A program made the translations under genes and the position numbers. Shown piece after piece: positions 26,341 through 35,379 of a stretch of DNA of 64,000 bases (position 1 is the stretch's first letter; each line of letters begins with the position of its first letter). This DNA comes from Bacteroidota bacterium. Lineage in GTDB: Bacteria > Bacteroidota > Bacteroidia > B-17B0 > Aurantibacillaceae. The stretch covers positions 1 through 64,000 of the forward strand of contig CAUJCR010000047.1 in NCBI GenBank assembly GCA_963169355.1. Reading direction: 5' to 3'. The notes under the pieces were generated by a model that was given only the letters and a program-made list of their open reading frames with translations, searched no databases and was not told the origin of the DNA.

Positions 26341-26392
26341 TAATTTAGCTTTTACAAGTCATTTATCCGCTAATTTAGTTGAACCTAAATTA
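26341..26392. repeat. TAATTTAG repeats between argS and mazG
   Basis: Three copies of one octamer: TAATTTAG at 26341-26348 and 26371-26378 (30 bases apart) and its reverse complement CTAAATTA at 26385-26392. The last two form a hairpin-like pair with a six-base spacer. They lie between the two divergent promoters. Confidence 0.5.
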
Positions 26393-26428
26393 CGCATGAG
26401 CAATTTTATGACGAGCCAAAATAAACCG

Positions 26429-26436
26429 TAAATTTG
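26429..26436 (+). promoter_or_regulatory. -7 element for mazG
   Basis: TAAATTTG matches TAnnTTTG, 20 bases before the mazG ATG at 26457. Confidence 0.5.
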
Positions 26437-26456
26437 TTTAACTTATTATAAAAAAG

Positions 26457-27230
26457 ATGAAAGAGAAACTACTTGCCTTTGAACGACTACTAAATATCAT
26501 GGATGACTTGCGTGCCAAATGCCCTTGGGATATTAAACAAACCATGGAATCATTAAGACATCTTACAATTGAAGAAACATACGAGTTAAGCGATGCTATT
26601 TTAAAAAATGATAAAAACGAAATAAAAAAAGAATTAGGCGACTTGATGTTACATTTAGTTTTTTACTCGAAAATAGCGAGCGAAACTAACGACTTTAACA
26701 TTGCAGATGTGATTAACTCACTTTGCGAAAAAATGATTTTTAGACATCCTCATATTTATGGCGACACCAAAGTTTCTGATGCAGACGAAGTTACACGTAA
26801 CTGGGAAAAATTAAAGCAAAAAGAAGGCGACAAAGGTGCCTTATCGGGTGTACCCAACAGTATGCCCTCTTTACTTAAAGCCTTACGCATACAAGATAAA
26901 GCCAGAGCCATTGGATTTGACTGGGAAAAACCTGAACAAGTGTGGGATAAAGTACAAGAAGAATTACAAGAATTTAAAACCGAAGTTGACCACGGCAATA
27001 AAGAAAAACTAGAAGCCGAATTTGGAGATGTATTATTTTCATTAATCAACTATGCTCGTTTTCATCACATTAATCCTGAAGACGCTTTAGAAAAAACCAA
27101 TCAAAAATTTATTTATCGTTTTAACTATATGGAAAAAAAGATAAAAGAACAAGGTAAAACGTTAGCGCAATCATCGCTTGATGAAATGGATGTGTATTGG
27201 AACGAAGCCAAAAAACACGAACATTTATAA
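26457..27230 (+). CDS. mazG: nucleoside triphosphate pyrophosphohydrolase
   Basis: Hydrolyses non-canonical or excess NTPs to NMP and pyrophosphate. The 257-residue length and two tandem MazG domains match the E. coli type. Domain one has CPWDIKQTMESLRHLTIEETYELSDAI with the EExxE metal motif and KKELGDLMLHLVFY (ExxD). Domain two has VQEELQEFKTEV and EAEFGDVLFSLINYARF. It diverges from argS and precedes the cation transporter by 49 bases. Confidence 0.95.
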   Translation: MKEKLLAFERLLNIMDDLRAKCPWDIKQTMESLRHLTIEETYELSDAILKNDKNEIKKELGDLMLHLVFYSKIASETNDFNIADVINSLCEKMIFRHPHIYGDTKVSDADEVTRNWEKLKQKEGDKGALSGVPNSMPSLLKALRIQDKARAIGFDWEKPEQVWDKVQEELQEFKTEVDHGNKEKLEAEFGDVLFSLINYARFHHINPEDALEKTNQKFIYRFNYMEKKIKEQGKTLAQSSLDEMDVYWNEAKKHEHL

Positions 27231-27279
27231 ACACTCGTTTAAGAAATAAAATAGTTATAAACCCCATAAACAAGTTGCA

Positions 27280-28263
27280 TTGAACAATCATCAGCTAAAA
27301 ATAAAAACCATGAAAATGGTACTACTTGTTGGGGTTTTACTCATGGGCATAAAATTTTTAGCCTATTTTATTACACACTCAAGCGCCATTTTAACAGATG
27401 CTTTAGAATCTGTCGTAAATGTATTGGCAGGTGTGTTAGCATTATATAGTTTATACTACGCCGCTAAGCCTAAAGACGAAGATCATCCTTACGGGCACGG
27501 AAAAATTGAATTCATATCAGCTGGTGTAGAAGGTGGCATGATTACACTCACTGGTATTATCATGTGCGTAAATGGTATTATGTCTTTCTTTTATCCTCAT
27601 AGCCTCACCTATGTGGACATTGGTTTTTATCTTACCCTTTTATCGGGTATCATCAACTATATTTTAGCAAAAATTTTAATTCGTCAAGGTACACGCCTTC
27701 ACTCCTCAACGCTTGTTGCCGATGGTAAACATTTGCTGACAGATACTTGGAGTAGCCTAGCTTTGGTAATAGGCTTAGTGATTATTTATTTTACCCAATG
27801 GTTTTGGTTAGATTATGTCATCACTATTTTACTTGGTTGCTTAATTATGTACACAGGAGTTCAACTTATTAAGGAATCTATTTTTAATTTATTAGATAAA
27901 ATAGATTATACCAAAATAGAAAAACTAATCAGTATTTTAAACAACAGCCGCCGAGAAGCTTGGATTGACATTCATAATTTACGGATATTGAAATATGGTT
28001 CCGTAATTCATGTAGATGCACACCTTACATTACCTTGGTATTTTTCATTAGAAGAAGCGCATAAAGAAGTAGATGATTTAGATAAAATTGTGAAACAAGC
28101 CTTGAATCAAGAAATAGAATTTTTTATTCATACCGACCCTTGTATTAGCAACTCATGTACGATTTGCTTAATTAAAGATTGCAAAGTAAGAAAACAAGCA
28201 TTTGTAAAGAAACTAGACTGGAATATGCAGAACATTTTACCCGATCATAAACATAAGGCTTAG
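27280..28263 (+). CDS. cation diffusion facilitator transporter
   Basis: A 327-residue inner-membrane exporter of divalent cations (zinc, iron or cobalt type) with about six membrane helices in the first 200 residues and a cytoplasmic metal-binding domain after. The transport-site aspartates are in AILTDALESVVN and DGKHLLTDTWSSLALV. The loop DEDHPYGHGKIEFISAG has the usual HPYGHGK motif. The tail HTDPCISNSCTICLIKDC is unusually cysteine-rich and may bind metal. The start used is TTG at 27280; an ATG at 27310 is also possible. It is the last core gene before the five-gene helicase/AAA island. Confidence 0.92.
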   Translation: MNNHQLKIKTMKMVLLVGVLLMGIKFLAYFITHSSAILTDALESVVNVLAGVLALYSLYYAAKPKDEDHPYGHGKIEFISAGVEGGMITLTGIIMCVNGIMSFFYPHSLTYVDIGFYLTLLSGIINYILAKILIRQGTRLHSSTLVADGKHLLTDTWSSLALVIGLVIIYFTQWFWLDYVITILLGCLIMYTGVQLIKESIFNLLDKIDYTKIEKLISILNNSRREAWIDIHNLRILKYGSVIHVDAHLTLPWYFSLEEAHKEVDDLDKIVKQALNQEIEFFIHTDPCISNSCTICLIKDCKVRKQAFVKKLDWNMQNILPDHKHKA

Positions 28264-28398
28264 TAGGTAAAGAATGCTGTAAGTACCGCTATTTTTTTTT
28301 GGGGGATGATTGGTTACAATTACACTCCATTTAACTGCATTCTAAACTCCCTTAGTAATACCTTAATGTAAAAAAAAATTATAAAACATGACTCCCCC

Positions 28399-28430
28399 TT
28401 TTGATACATTTTGATAAAATAGTATATTTG
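28399..28430 (+). promoter_or_regulatory. promoter of the helicase-AAA-radical SAM operon
   Basis: TTTG at 28400-28403, a 19-base spacer and TATATTTG at 28423-28430 form a near-ideal Bacteroidota promoter. TTTTGATA occurs twice, at 28399-28406 and 28409-28416, one helical turn apart, over and just after the -33 box, a possible operator. The leader is about 60 bases. Confidence 0.65.
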
Positions 28431-28499
28431 AAAAACAAAAGATAACTCCACAGTTTCATTCTTAAATAGGCCCTTTAACCCTCTAATCATGAAATGTAA

Positions 28500-31400
28500 A
28501 TGGCATACATAAGATTTAATTTCGGCTCAGATAGAAATGATATTTCAAGCAAGATTGCAAATGAGCTTGAAGACAAAATAGATAGTCTATTGTCAAAGTT
28601 TGAATTAGCCTACGATGACTTTTTTAAAATAATAATGGAAAAAGTTATCGGATTTAGTATTTCAAGTTCCAATATGGATAGGGAGCCAGAAAAAAGAGAA
28701 AATCTCATTACAGGTAAAACGTCATATCGAATCTCAAACTTCTTCTTTCGACTTGACTTGGACAATCATGGGCGGTCATTCCTTAAAGGGAATTCAATCA
28801 TCTTGAAAGGGAATCTAAACTTTCGGAAAGACAATCTAGGCTACGATTTTAATGATGTAGATATTAGCGATTTTTATCTTACAACTGATACAGATACACA
28901 ATCATACGAAATCTATCTAAACGGAACTGCTGATTACAAAAACAAGAATAAGGCACAATATTATCAATCGAACGGAGCCAATTTGATTACGCTTGATTTG
29001 GCAACAAATGTTCCATTCATAGTCAATCCAACCAAGTTCAAAAATTTTGCAAGTAATTGGCGAGATTATCTAGAATTTGAAAAAGCAGCGACTGTAAATA
29101 ACATAAAATACTTCCCTATTAGTAGTGAGATAAAATATTCATCTGTTTGCGAAGTGTCGGACAATGCTACTAACCGAGAAACTTTTGAAAAAGATATCAT
29201 TCAGGCAAGCAATGGAAACCTTTATATTGAAAGTTCAAATGAAAAATTATTCGGTAATGAAACTCCATACATATTATTGACAGTAAAGGTTAAAAAAGAA
29301 GACTTTGAAAAGGTTAGATTTAATGAATCTAAAATCAAACAATTCACAAAACAGCAATTACACATCATTGGCAAAAGAGACATCACTAAGTTAAAAGAAA
29401 TGCTTGATGAATTAAAAAAGACTGATGAAGAACGTAAACAAAGTGGAAAAGTATTACCAGAGATAAAAGGATTTGAAATTGACGAAAACCTTCCACCCAA
29501 AATTTCAAATAATGATGTTACATTATATTTTCTCGTAGCAGATGAAACAAGTTATAAAAAGAATGCAGATGTAAAGGAAGAGATTGACAGAATGGGGCAA
29601 GAACTATTTGTTGCACACATTGCTTCAGGTGATATAGCCCTTTATACAAGAGGGAAAACAGCTCTTGACAAATTAGAAAGTGGTGATGTAAAAAATCCAT
29701 ACTTAGCAGGATTGCTGATAGAACCACAGAGATTTGAAAACAAGATTGAGTATTACAATGAAACAAATGTTGATTTTGCATTGAAAAAACTCAATCCAAG
29801 TCAAAAACAAGCAATTATCAAATGTTTGAATAGTAACAGTATTTTTTGCTTGCAAGGGCCTCCAGGAACTGGGAAAACCCAAACAATTACAGAACTTGTT
29901 TATCAATACAATAAAATGGGAAAGAAAGTATTGCTTTCCTCTCAAACGCATATTGCAATCGATAATGTTATTGAGCGTTTACCAAAAGAGCTAAACATTT
30001 TACCCTTACGTCTTGTGCGAGACAGGAGTAAGGCAAATGCTCAATATTTACCCGAAAAACTTTTGGATAATCTCTATGATGCTGCTTATACTAAATATAA
30101 GGGCAAGATTGACGATTACCACGCCTATGAAAAAAACATCAATGAATTATTAAGAACTTTTGAAGATAACAGAACAAGGTATGAGAATATTGGGAAACGC
30201 CTAGATTCTGTAAAAAAGTCGGAAGTAGAACTCAATTATCTTACTCAACAATTATCAAAACTCCGTTCTGATGAAAACACATTAAACTCTGAATTAAAAG
30301 GTTTAAAAAATCAGAGGGAGCTCTTCTCTGAATATTTCAGAACAAGGCTCCCATTTGAAGCTGTTTTGCCTGAATTTGTTTACGAACCGATTCTACCCGA
30401 ATTAAACAAACTGGCAAATAAATACAGACTTGAACTACAAAACGATTTATATAATTATGCAATTTCATTTAAGAGAATTGCCGGAAAATCAAGAATAGAG
30501 CATTTAAATAAATTACTACAAGGTAAAGAAAAGCCGAAAGAAGTTGAAGAAATAGAAAGTGAAATTGCAGAAATAAATTCAGCAATTCAAACAATGGAGA
30601 AGCTAAAACAGGACACCACGGCATTACGAAGCGAAATATCTAAAAAACTACAACGGAAAAAGGACTTAGATCGTAAACAAGAAGATTCTGGAGTAACCAC
30701 CCTTAATCTTAATAATGAGAAATTTTATTTTGCGTCAAGTCAAACGACTAATCCTAAGCAAAAAATTCAACAGGAATTAAATGCGATTGAAAACTTCTTA
30801 AAAGAATGGAACGAAATACTAGCAATGACATTCAGTAAAGGTTTTTATGACAAATTGATAGATAAGAGTGACGAATGTCAAACAAAAATTAACAAAATAG
30901 AAGATGAGATAAAACGAATGAGTGCAAGCTCATTACTATTAAAAGTGAAAATTGATGAACAGAACGATCCTATTGGTTCAGAAAGAAAAAAACTATCAGA
31001 ATACTTTAATGAATTCTATTTGAATAAGCTAAATGGAGCATCCTTGCCAGAATCAGAACAAGAAAAGTTTATTGAAATCAAAAAATTCATAGAAACTGAG
31101 AAATCAAAGTTTGAAGAATTCAAAACAAGGTTTAAAAAACTGCAACCCATTTACGAATCATTGTCAAAATTCTTAGAGAAGCGTGAAGAATTTACCAAAC
31201 AACAAAGACCAAAATTTACTGAAACACTGCTCAAAAACAACGCTAATGTTTACGGCATAACCTGCACTTCAAGCCCATATTTCAAAAGTTCAACAATAGT
31301 TGGTACAGACGATAATCGAAAAAAAGAAAAAAATAACCAAGAAAATATAGAAGTTGGAGATGTAGATATTCGAAGAATTGATTTTGATGTTGTTATTATT

Positions 31401-32453
31401 GATGAAGTTTCTAAAGCAACTCCCATAGAAATGCTAATACCAATAATTTACGGAAAATCAGTAATTCTTGTTGGCGACCAACGACAACTGCCCCCCATCT
31501 TCAAATATCGTGAATCAATGTTTGATGGATTTGATGAACAAAGCAAAAAAAGAATACTGCGTGGAAAATCATTGAATGATTACAAAGTGATGGTAGAGCA
31601 CAGTTTGTTTGAAGAAATTTATAACAAATTAAAACATAACAAAGCGATGTTAACGCAACAATATCGTTTCAATGAGGACATAATGAATTGTGTTAATGTA
31701 TTTTATGATAATAAATTGCAGCTCGGTGCTGGAAAAGAGCAGAATAATAAAAAACGACACTATCTTGATGTAAGTATCACTAATCACAAAGGAGGGCAAA
31801 CACCTTTATTTGTTCGAAATAATAACACCTATTGGTTTGACAGCCATCTTTGGCCCGACCGTTCTATTGCATATGCTGAAATTAAAGAAGGTGAAACATC
31901 TTATAGAAACCCGCTTGAAGTTAAAATTACTGTCGAATTGTTGTTGCTACTTGAAAAAGGATATGGCGAATTAAAAAAGAATAATCCGGAAGAATACAAG
32001 ATGGCTTCGGGCGAAGGCGATAAACCAAGTGTTGCGATTATTTCTATGTATGGAAAACATATTGCAAGCATAAGGCAAGAATTGCAAGCTAGAAAAATGA
32101 AAATCAAATCTTTCGAGAATATCTCGCTTGATATTTCTACTGTAGATAACTACCAAGGAAAGGAACAGGATATTGTAATTGTCAACATGGTTGCCAACAA
32201 TAAAGGAGGAAAACCCGGTGAGTTTTTGCAAAAATTCAATCGTATCAATGTGGCCATTTCACGCTCGCGGACCATGTTGATAATGGTGGGCAGTAGCAAT
32301 TTTTATAATGGAGTTTCAATAAATGTCCCAAAAATGGATGATGGAAAACAAAACATGATGAATGCCTACTATCGAATCTATGAGAAATGTCAATCTAAAT
32401 GGCAGCCGGCATCTGATATTCTAAAAATTAGCAAAGGAACTGATAAGCAATGA
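28500..32453 (+). CDS. SF1 (UPF1/Dna2-like) helicase with long coiled-coil insertion
   Basis: A 1317-residue ATP-dependent helicase. The first about 420 residues match no domain I know. The motor follows: a Q-motif-like LNPSQKQAIIKCL, Walker A GPPGTGKT (residues 453-460), Walker B VVIIDEVSK (D968, E969), motif III GDQRQLPP (992-999), LTQQYRF, motif V STVDNYQGKEQDIVIV (from S1213) and motif VI RINVAISRSR (1248-1257). Between motif Ia and Walker B lie about 450 residues of mostly coiled coil, much longer than in housekeeping relatives. It is the first gene of a five-gene operon and overlaps the next by four bases. UPF1-like helicases are frequent in phage-defence loci; that role is inferred here. 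Confidence 0.88.
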   Translation: MAYIRFNFGSDRNDISSKIANELEDKIDSLLSKFELAYDDFFKIIMEKVIGFSISSSNMDREPEKRENLITGKTSYRISNFFFRLDLDNHGRSFLKGNSIILKGNLNFRKDNLGYDFNDVDISDFYLTTDTDTQSYEIYLNGTADYKNKNKAQYYQSNGANLITLDLATNVPFIVNPTKFKNFASNWRDYLEFEKAATVNNIKYFPISSEIKYSSVCEVSDNATNRETFEKDIIQASNGNLYIESSNEKLFGNETPYILLTVKVKKEDFEKVRFNESKIKQFTKQQLHIIGKRDITKLKEMLDELKKTDEERKQSGKVLPEIKGFEIDENLPPKISNNDVTLYFLVADETSYKKNADVKEEIDRMGQELFVAHIASGDIALYTRGKTALDKLESGDVKNPYLAGLLIEPQRFENKIEYYNETNVDFALKKLNPSQKQAIIKCLNSNSIFCLQGPPGTGKTQTITELVYQYNKMGKKVLLSSQTHIAIDNVIERLPKELNILPLRLVRDRSKANAQYLPEKLLDNLYDAAYTKYKGKIDDYHAYEKNINELLRTFEDNRTRYENIGKRLDSVKKSEVELNYLTQQLSKLRSDENTLNSELKGLKNQRELFSEYFRTRLPFEAVLPEFVYEPILPELNKLANKYRLELQNDLYNYAISFKRIAGKSRIEHLNKLLQGKEKPKEVEEIESEIAEINSAIQTMEKLKQDTTALRSEISKKLQRKKDLDRKQEDSGVTTLNLNNEKFYFASSQTTNPKQKIQQELNAIENFLKEWNEILAMTFSKGFYDKLIDKSDECQTKINKIEDEIKRMSASSLLLKVKIDEQNDPIGSERKKLSEYFNEFYLNKLNGASLPESEQEKFIEIKKFIETEKSKFEEFKTRFKKLQPIYESLSKFLEKREEFTKQQRPKFTETLLKNNANVYGITCTSSPYFKSSTIVGTDDNRKKEKNNQENIEVGDVDIRRIDFDVVIIDEVSKATPIEMLIPIIYGKSVILVGDQRQLPPIFKYRESMFDGFDEQSKKRILRGKSLNDYKVMVEHSLFEEIYNKLKHNKAMLTQQYRFNEDIMNCVNVFYDNKLQLGAGKEQNNKKRHYLDVSITNHKGGQTPLFVRNNNTYWFDSHLWPDRSIAYAEIKEGETSYRNPLEVKITVELLLLLEKGYGELKKNNPEEYKMASGEGDKPSVAIISMYGKHIASIRQELQARKMKIKSFENISLDISTVDNYQGKEQDIVIVNMVANNKGGKPGEFLQKFNRINVAISRSRTMLIMVGSSNFYNGVSINVPKMDDGKQNMMNAYYRIYEKCQSKWQPASDILKISKGTDKQ

Positions 32454-34426
32454 GAAAACTGGGGAATATACGCCTTGCTTTGGCAAGCGATAAATATCAA
32501 ATACAATTTCAATATGCAACGCCTTTGAAGATTGATTTTTTTGCGTTGGCGTTGATGGAAATCATTCAAAGGAAACGACAATTCACAAATAAAACTTTCG
32601 CTGATGTATTATTGATGTTAGAAATTCCAGCCGATTTACACAATATATTTGAGGATAGATTAAATACATTAATAACTGAATATCCTGAAATGGTTTCAAC
32701 CGAAAATGAGGAGGAATATTACTTGTACTACAAAGTATCTTACTTGCACTGCGAAGTATCTTACTTTGATTTAACTGATATAGGAGTGGAAACCTATCTG
32801 TCAAAAGAAATTATTGAGGAAACAAAATCATTTTCGGATGAATTTATTTATGAGCATAGTAATAATTTGCTCACGAAAATTCAAAGTGCAAGTTTTCAAA
32901 ATGAAAACGAAGCTGTAATTATTGATACTAGAAAAGACGAAGCTGACGACATTCTAATTGAAAAATTCACTAAAATAATAAGCAATCAAATCACTAAATT
33001 CATAGCTACTGCGAATATTAAAACGAGAATATTCGATATGCAGATAACTCCCACAAATGCCGTTTACTTGAGGGATAATATTGAAGTGATATTTGAAAAT
33101 AACATAGTGAACTTTAGTCATAAATCTCCAAGCATTCTTCATGCCTTCATTAAACAGCAAAAAACAGAAAAGCAGAAAATTCGTTCAAAAATGTTTCTGT
33201 ATTTCGATGTGCCACACAACCCAATTAATTTGGAAATGGCAACTATTGCTACCAAACGCAGTCAGCCCCTAAAAATGAAAGTCATTTTTGGTAACGAAAA
33301 AATCTTGACAAAAGAAATTTATGAGAAGGGAGTATATGAACGGAATGATTCAACCTTGGTTTATGACATTCCGAATGAAGAAAAGTTTGTGTTTGCTGGT
33401 ATTACTGAAAATGGTCGTACACTTGTTTATAAATATTCTGAGATAGAAATAGAAGGATATACAATTCCGTTGCTGGACGAAGATTACACATATAACAACT
33501 ACCTAAAAGTGTTCTATGATACTTATGAGCAACACAAGGAATTACTGACTGATAAAGAAATAGTAAAATTCATCTTAAACATCTCCCCAAGAGATAAATA
33601 CAAAGAAATAATTAAATCTGTTGCAGAACAAAATAAGAACTCAGATGAGATAGTAAACCTACTATTATCTATAAATGAGAGCACAACAATTGAAACACTT
33701 GAGTTAAACAAACTTTATAATAAACTATTAGAGGAGGGACAAGTAAACTCAATCTTACACAAGTCAAACTTATATGCCTTATATTCTGACTACAGCAAGC
33801 AATTGAATAACCTTAAAGACTTAGGTCTTGAAAATTACTACTCATATAAACCAAAAGATTGGGATGGCTTCATTAAGGAAGCTCGATTGCTAAAAACCTT
33901 TTATGAAAAACTGAGAGAAAAACTAACACCAGAGTATAAAAAGTCTGTAGATGATTTCTTTGCAAGGATAGAAGATGATTACTTCGACTTAGCTCCTATA
34001 AATGAAAGAGTCACTAAAGAACTTGCCATAGGTGATAATTGGCAAAGCGACATTAGTAAAGTACTCAACAAAGCAAAACCAAATTATCTTGCAATTGCAG
34101 CAACTATCAGAAATAAATATGCTGAACAACTAAGAAAATTAGAGAAGCAACTAGATGTCAATTCGGGTAATTTGAGACAAGGTAGAAAACTGATTGAATA
34201 TGTAATTAAGGATAATGATAAAAGCAATAGAGTCTATTCTGCTTGGAGAAACCTTTGCGTACTTGTTCATCCCGAAACAAGTTCAGAGCATAAGTTGATA
34301 AAGGGTTCAGATAATGACAAGAAATCAGCATTAACCAATGCTTTAAGTGTATATAAACTAACTTTTGAAGATAAAAAAGAAAAGCCAAATGATGGTATTA
34401 ACAAATCAAACAACAAAAAGGAATGA
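32450..34426 (+). CDS. unrecognised protein, helicase-operon gene 2
   Basis: A 658-residue soluble protein that I do not recognise. The first about 130 residues are helical (FALALMEIIQRKRQFTNKTF ... LHNIFEDRLNTLITEYPEMV), possibly a winged-helix-like region. The middle (about 150-330) is beta-rich, and the last 300 residues are helical and charged. Near the C-terminus, W599-R600-N601-LCVLV-H607-P608 forms an R-N-x5-H pattern like the catalytic motif of HEPN ribonucleases, but the same stretch also vaguely resembles a J-domain HPD region. The tail is a Lys/Asn-rich disordered end. It is coupled to both neighbours by four-base overlaps, so it probably works in a complex with the helicase and ATPase. 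Confidence 0.8.
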   Translation: MRKLGNIRLALASDKYQIQFQYATPLKIDFFALALMEIIQRKRQFTNKTFADVLLMLEIPADLHNIFEDRLNTLITEYPEMVSTENEEEYYLYYKVSYLHCEVSYFDLTDIGVETYLSKEIIEETKSFSDEFIYEHSNNLLTKIQSASFQNENEAVIIDTRKDEADDILIEKFTKIISNQITKFIATANIKTRIFDMQITPTNAVYLRDNIEVIFENNIVNFSHKSPSILHAFIKQQKTEKQKIRSKMFLYFDVPHNPINLEMATIATKRSQPLKMKVIFGNEKILTKEIYEKGVYERNDSTLVYDIPNEEKFVFAGITENGRTLVYKYSEIEIEGYTIPLLDEDYTYNNYLKVFYDTYEQHKELLTDKEIVKFILNISPRDKYKEIIKSVAEQNKNSDEIVNLLLSINESTTIETLELNKLYNKLLEEGQVNSILHKSNLYALYSDYSKQLNNLKDLGLENYYSYKPKDWDGFIKEARLLKTFYEKLREKLTPEYKKSVDDFFARIEDDYFDLAPINERVTKELAIGDNWQSDISKVLNKAKPNYLAIAATIRNKYAEQLRKLEKQLDVNSGNLRQGRKLIEYVIKDNDKSNRVYSAWRNLCVLVHPETSSEHKLIKGSDNDKKSALTNALSVYKLTFEDKKEKPNDGINKSNNKKE

Positions 34427-35379
34427 GCCATTTAAGTCAAGCACGATTTAATGCTGCACGAATTCAGGCAGAGGAAATCGTGAAAAACGTTCAAAATAGA
34501 ATTGAAAAACTGAACTTGCGTGAAGAAGCTATGCAAAAAATAATACAAAGGCTAAACATTCAGCAATTACAAACTGAGCTTTCATTAGTCAATATTTCAA
34601 TGGACTATCAAGCTTTAGAAAGATTTCAAGAAATTGCCAATAGAGCTAATTCATTTCTATCGGCAATTGATTCTCACATAGCATACAACTTTAACCTTGA
34701 AATCACTGACTATCAAACTGCCTTAAGTCAAATGGGTGAATATATTATTGGTAGTTCCGATAAGATTGTTTCTGAGGCTTTATCAAAAACAGAGGATGAA
34801 CTTTTGAAAACTTACATTATGTCTATCTCTAGATCTGAAAAATATTCTGATAGCGAATCTTTGTTGGAGGCAGCTAGGATCAAAATGAAAAACAGCAAAC
34901 TTTATCAGAAGAATGCTGCAAAGAACACTTTGAAAATTCTTAAAGAGAAGGGTATAAAAGCAGAGGTAACTGAAAGTAAAGATATTTCTAAAACCATTGA
35001 ATCGGCAAATCAGGAGCACTACAATAATTTGGTTACTAAAGAAGTTCGCAATCGAGTTTTAATATCGGTAATTAAAATAGTAAAGGAGCAAGGCTTTATA
35101 GTCAAAAAAGAAAATGTTGAAGAATGTGGTGACCACGCTAAAATTTCTGCTGTAAAACCAAATGGAGAGCAAGTAAATTTCGCAGTTTATTTAGATGGCA
35201 GGTTTATCTATAAATTTCACGAATATGAAGGGCTTTCTTGTGAAAAGGACATTAAGGATTTTGAAAATAAATTTGAAAGCATTTACGGTGTGAAAATTGA
35301 AAACAAAAAAACTATTTGGTCTAATCCAGATAGATTAGGTAAACAAGGATTTCAAAACATAAATAAAAAAGAAAAATGA
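34423..35379 (+). CDS. unrecognised coiled-coil protein, helicase-operon gene 3
   Basis: A 318-residue soluble protein. The first about 200 residues are helical, with a coiled coil early (ARIQAEEIVKNVQNRIEKLNLREEAMQKI). The last about 110 residues are a mixed alpha/beta domain: VRNRVLISVIKIVKEQGFIV, then AVKPNGEQVNFAVYLDGRFIYKFHEYEGLSCEKDIKDFENKF. The pattern of hydrophobic strands followed by Y-E-G-x-S-C and a helix recalls the small DUF2997 domain that accompanies Ycf46-like ATPases; this is by eye only. It is coupled to genes 2 and 4 by four-base overlaps. It could be an adaptor or substrate selector for the AAA+ protein. Confidence 0.8.
   Translation: MSHLSQARFNAARIQAEEIVKNVQNRIEKLNLREEAMQKIIQRLNIQQLQTELSLVNISMDYQALERFQEIANRANSFLSAIDSHIAYNFNLEITDYQTALSQMGEYIIGSSDKIVSEALSKTEDELLKTYIMSISRSEKYSDSESLLEAARIKMKNSKLYQKNAAKNTLKILKEKGIKAEVTESKDISKTIESANQEHYNNLVTKEVRNRVLISVIKIVKEQGFIVKKENVEECGDHAKISAVKPNGEQVNFAVYLDGRFIYKFHEYEGLSCEKDIKDFENKFESIYGVKIENKKTIWSNPDRLGKQGFQNINKKEK

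Noticed and set aside
28291-28305. T9-G5 run as a terminator or slippage site
   Set aside because: No stem precedes the T run, so it cannot be called a terminator, and it is not inside a gene.
28264-28499. Possible att site or integrase scar before the five-gene operon
   Set aside because: The only sequence shared with the far flank (37705-37826) is a seven-base CATTCTA, too short to mean anything, and there is no integrase, tRNA or IS remnant on either side.
34241-34410. J-domain at the C-terminus of operon gene 2
   Set aside because: HPE replaces the essential HPD and helix I is not evident. Kept only as the alternative to the HEPN reading.
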